Positions 62,381 to 64,000 of a stretch of DNA of 64,000 nt are shown one piece after another. Numbering within the stretch: position 1 is the first letter of the stretch; every line of letters starts with the position of its first letter. The stretch is from JBCCSZ01 sp039821145. Its GTDB lineage: Bacteria; Bacteroidota; Bacteroidia; Chitinophagales; Saprospiraceae. The notes beneath the pieces were generated by a model that saw nothing but the letters and a program-made list of their open reading frames with translations, searched no databases and was not told where the DNA came from. The stretch covers positions 248,001 to 312,000 of the forward strand of contig JBCBOS010000002.1 of the NCBI GenBank assembly GCA_039821145.1. The letters are read 5' to 3'. The position numbers and the translations under genes are program-made.

Positions 62381-63385
62381 ATGAAAATGACTTACAGCAG
62401 CTTCGTCTTTCTGATTGCATGCCACCTCATGGGATGCGGCGATCCTTCAGCAAGTACCTCTTCTCAACAAGCTGCCACTTCTCTTGCGCACATCCAACAA
62501 TTGGATGAGGAGCTGCCAGAAAAAATCTTACTCGACAGCAGCTATCAGTTCCCCTACGAACTCAACGAACCGGACGAAACCCTCAAGCTATCGGACAAGC
62601 TACTGGAAATTTCGGGCCTGAGCCTGTCTACCGACAAGGACAAGCTCTGTGCAGTTCAGGATGAAAAAGGCATCATTTTCCAGGTGAGCAAAAAGAGTGG
62701 AAAAATCGAGGACAAAATTGACTTTTGGAAAACGGGAGATTACGAAGGCATAGAAATCATTGGGAAGGCCGCCTATGTTGTCAAGAGTACGGGGACCATT
62801 TACGAAGTGGAAAACATGGGTACCTCCAAGCAAAATGTCAACAAATACAATACCTTCCTCGGTCGCGAAAACGATGTGGAGGGCTTGTGCTACGACCGCA
62901 AAAACAATCGCCTGTTGCTCGCTTGCAAGGGCCGCCCCGCTACGGGGGAATCTCTGCTGGAATTTCGCTCCCGCAAATGCATCTATGGCTTTGATCTGCA
63001 AAGCAAACAACTGGACAGTTTGCCGGCCTTCACCATCATGCTGGATGAGATACAAGACTACCTGATCAACCACCCACTGGCCGAAGAACTCAACAAGCTC
63101 ATCGAGTTTTTTACCCCCGAAAAGGAAAACCTCAACTTCAATCCTTCTTCCATTGGCATCCATCCGACCAGCGGAAACATCTACCTGACCTCTTCCGTCG
63201 GCAAAGTTTTGATCGTGCTCAACCCAGCAGGCAAGATTTTGTACATGGAGAAAATGAAGAAAAAACTCTACCCCCAACCAGAGGGCATTACCTTTGACAA
63301 AGACGGTACGCTCTACATTTCGAGCGAGGGAAAGGAAGGCAAGGCCCGCATCCAGCGACTGTCACCTCGATTGCTCGGAAAATAA
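62381..63385 (+). CDS. SdiA-regulated-domain lipoprotein
   Basis: The start at 62381 gives a lipoprotein signal (FVFLIACHLMGCGD; cysteine near residue 19) and 334 residues. The body reads as a beta-propeller of the SdiA-regulated/YjiK type: ISGLSLSTDKDKLCAVQDEKG, YEGIEIIGKAAYVVKSTG, NDVEGLCYDRKNNRLLLACKG, PQPEGITFDKDGTLYISSEG. It is 33 bp after the cyclase gene and probably on the same transcript, so it may deliver an envelope signal to it, which is inference. Members' function is unknown. Confidence 0.85.
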   Translation: MKMTYSSFVFLIACHLMGCGDPSASTSSQQAATSLAHIQQLDEELPEKILLDSSYQFPYELNEPDETLKLSDKLLEISGLSLSTDKDKLCAVQDEKGIIFQVSKKSGKIEDKIDFWKTGDYEGIEIIGKAAYVVKSTGTIYEVENMGTSKQNVNKYNTFLGRENDVEGLCYDRKNNRLLLACKGRPATGESLLEFRSRKCIYGFDLQSKQLDSLPAFTIMLDEIQDYLINHPLAEELNKLIEFFTPEKENLNFNPSSIGIHPTSGNIYLTSSVGKVLIVLNPAGKILYMEKMKKKLYPQPEGITFDKDGTLYISSEGKEGKARIQRLSPRLLGK

Positions 63386-63563
63386 TTTTTCACCATCTTC
63401 CATTCTATCTCCCTTTTCGGTGCAACCCTGCCCGATCGTCCCCGTATTCAATAACCGAAATGACAAATGAATGGTCCCATGGCGCAGGCTCAATGGATTA
63501 TATCCAGTGATCACATACGAAGTTTCGATCAACTGAGATCGTGTTTCAATTTGGTTTTTCAGC

Positions 63564-63671
63564 TAGTATGAAATGAATTTTGCAGCCAGACGAGGCTCCA
63601 TTTTTGGCGCATAGCTGGAGGCTACGGGCCAAAAATTAGCAGAAGGATGGCGAAGAAAGGCGTTCATAATA
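63564..63671. repeat. Long imperfect palindrome (about 108 bp)
   Basis: The ends TAGTATGAA (63564) and TTCATAATA (63671) are inverted. The core 63600-63636 is a strong hairpin: ATTTTTGGC and GCCAAAAAT arms, then TAGC/GCTA, around TGGAG. Arms are about 50 nt. It may be a small mobile palindromic unit or a structured 3' end of the upstream transcript. Confidence 0.6.
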
Positions 63672-63718
63672 GCGAAAGGATTAATTTTAAACATGATCTG
63701 ATTACCTTTGCGGCATTT

Positions 63719-63881
63719 AGAGCTTGGTCAGATTTAAAATTTTGATGCTGCAAATGAATCTTTTGTCATCATATCGCGCGAATTTTTCAAGCCGTAGCGC
63801 GGCTATGCCTTTCAAAATATCACTTATCTGATGCCAAGATCTTTCATTTTCGCAAATAATCCCAAATTCTGAACAAGCTCT
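63719..63881. mobile_element. MITE-like element, copy 2 (inverted relative to copy 1)
   Basis: AGAGCTTGGTCAGATTT at the left and AAATTCTGAACAAGCTCT at the right form the terminal inverted repeats. It is the reverse complement of the element at 46463-46645, about 95% identical by eye, without the 21-bp palindrome. The next gene starts 31 bp further. Confidence 0.82.
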
Positions 63882-63911
63882 TGTTAAATGAAATAAAACC
63901 AAAGGCATAAA

Positions 63912-64000
63912 ATGAACAAGAATTTTCTGAAAAAACTAGGCCTGCAAAAGGTCAACAAAGGAACGAGTACGGGCCGGAAGTTTTTTGGCTCTGCCAAAAG
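63912..64000 (+). CDS. N-terminus of a probable aldehyde dehydrogenase (ALDH7-like), truncated by window end
   Basis: The frame from the ATG runs to the end of the window: MNKNFLKKLGLQKVNKGTST, then GRKFFGSAK. The pattern FLKKLGLQ..NKG.S.G resembles the start of ALDH7/alpha-aminoadipate semialdehyde dehydrogenases (LKELGL..EN.G...G). Only 29 residues are visible, with no catalytic motif, so the call is tentative. Its promoter would have to lie in or near the MITE, whose end is 31 bp upstream. Confidence 0.45.
   Translation, partial: MNKNFLKKLGLQKVNKGTSTGRKFFGSAK

Larger units (their letters stand above)
63386..63911. other. Intergenic region carrying two repeats, no gene seen
   Basis: These 526 bp contain the long palindrome at 63564-63671 and the MITE at 63719-63881, and otherwise no coding region I can support. 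Confidence 0.6.

Overview
The window looks like chromosomal DNA of an aerobic, non-fermenting member of the Bacteroidota, most likely from the Saprospiria/Lewinella side of the phylum. The evidence is two secreted proteins with C-terminal type IX secretion (T9SS) sorting domains, several families largely confined to this phylum (DUF6090, DUF5916 with a CBM9-like front, DUF4175), a heme A synthase, the rplM-rpsI-rpsB-tsf order, and promoters of the TAnnTTTG type. Taxonomy below phylum is inference. No tRNA, rRNA, CRISPR array, prophage or complete insertion sequence was seen.

Layout. 0-2.8 kb: end of an ECF sigma factor, a HEAT-repeat anti-sigma-like membrane protein, and two secreted DUF4097-like proteins, a likely envelope-stress unit. 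2.8-10.9 kb: a TPR membrane protein and a cyclase-family hydrolase, a T9SS-secreted TIM-barrel-like protein, an M48 lipoprotein protease, two phosphate transporters and a VOC protein. 10.9-14.6 kb: an accessory patch with a lipoprotein, DUF6090, VanW, a macro-domain protein and a small orphan protein, bounded by a decayed copy of the DUF6090 5-prime region. 15.0-22.7 kb: NAD kinase, an outer-membrane beta-barrel protein, a CBS protein, two paralogous TPR-SHOCT proteins, a PP2C-type phosphatase and an ABC permease. 23.0-27.1 kb: a DUF3524/GTDC1-like glycosyltransferase, a PrsW protease, a T9SS amidase, a MazG-like pyrophosphohydrolase and D-aminoacyl-tRNA deacylase.

27.2-32.8 kb holds the most structured non-coding DNA: an AT-rich 640-bp gap with DnaA-box-like sites, heme A synthase, an alpha/beta hydrolase with a clean Bacteroidota promoter, an M1 peptidase, and a 360-bp gap with two perfect 16-bp parS palindromes. 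32.8-38.7 kb: thrC, thrB and thrA (threonine from aspartate), ybeY and an RsbW-like kinase, all leftward. 38.9-46.4 kb: a large DUF4175 coiled-coil protein, pyrH, tsf, rpsB, rpsI, rplM and a small membrane protein. 46.4-47.4 kb: a MITE-like element, a small gene and a short tandem duplication. 47.4-57.9 kb: an SLC12-like transporter, aspS, a secreted protein, an S9 peptidase and a DUF5916 protein. 58.3-64.0 kb: a 1340-residue protein built like soluble adenylyl cyclase (two cyclase domains, P-loop ATPase, TPRs), an SdiA-regulated-type lipoprotein, a long palindrome, a second inverted copy of the MITE, and the start of a probable aldehyde dehydrogenase.

How the parts may work together: three regulatory layers are visible (ECF sigma/anti-sigma, an RsbU-like phosphatase with an RsbW-like kinase, and a putative cyclic-nucleotide cyclase), next to housekeeping translation and amino-acid genes. 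The parS pair suggests that this part of the chromosome is a centromere-like, origin-side region. Whether the DnaA-box cluster is the origin itself is uncertain, because the ribosomal genes point towards it.
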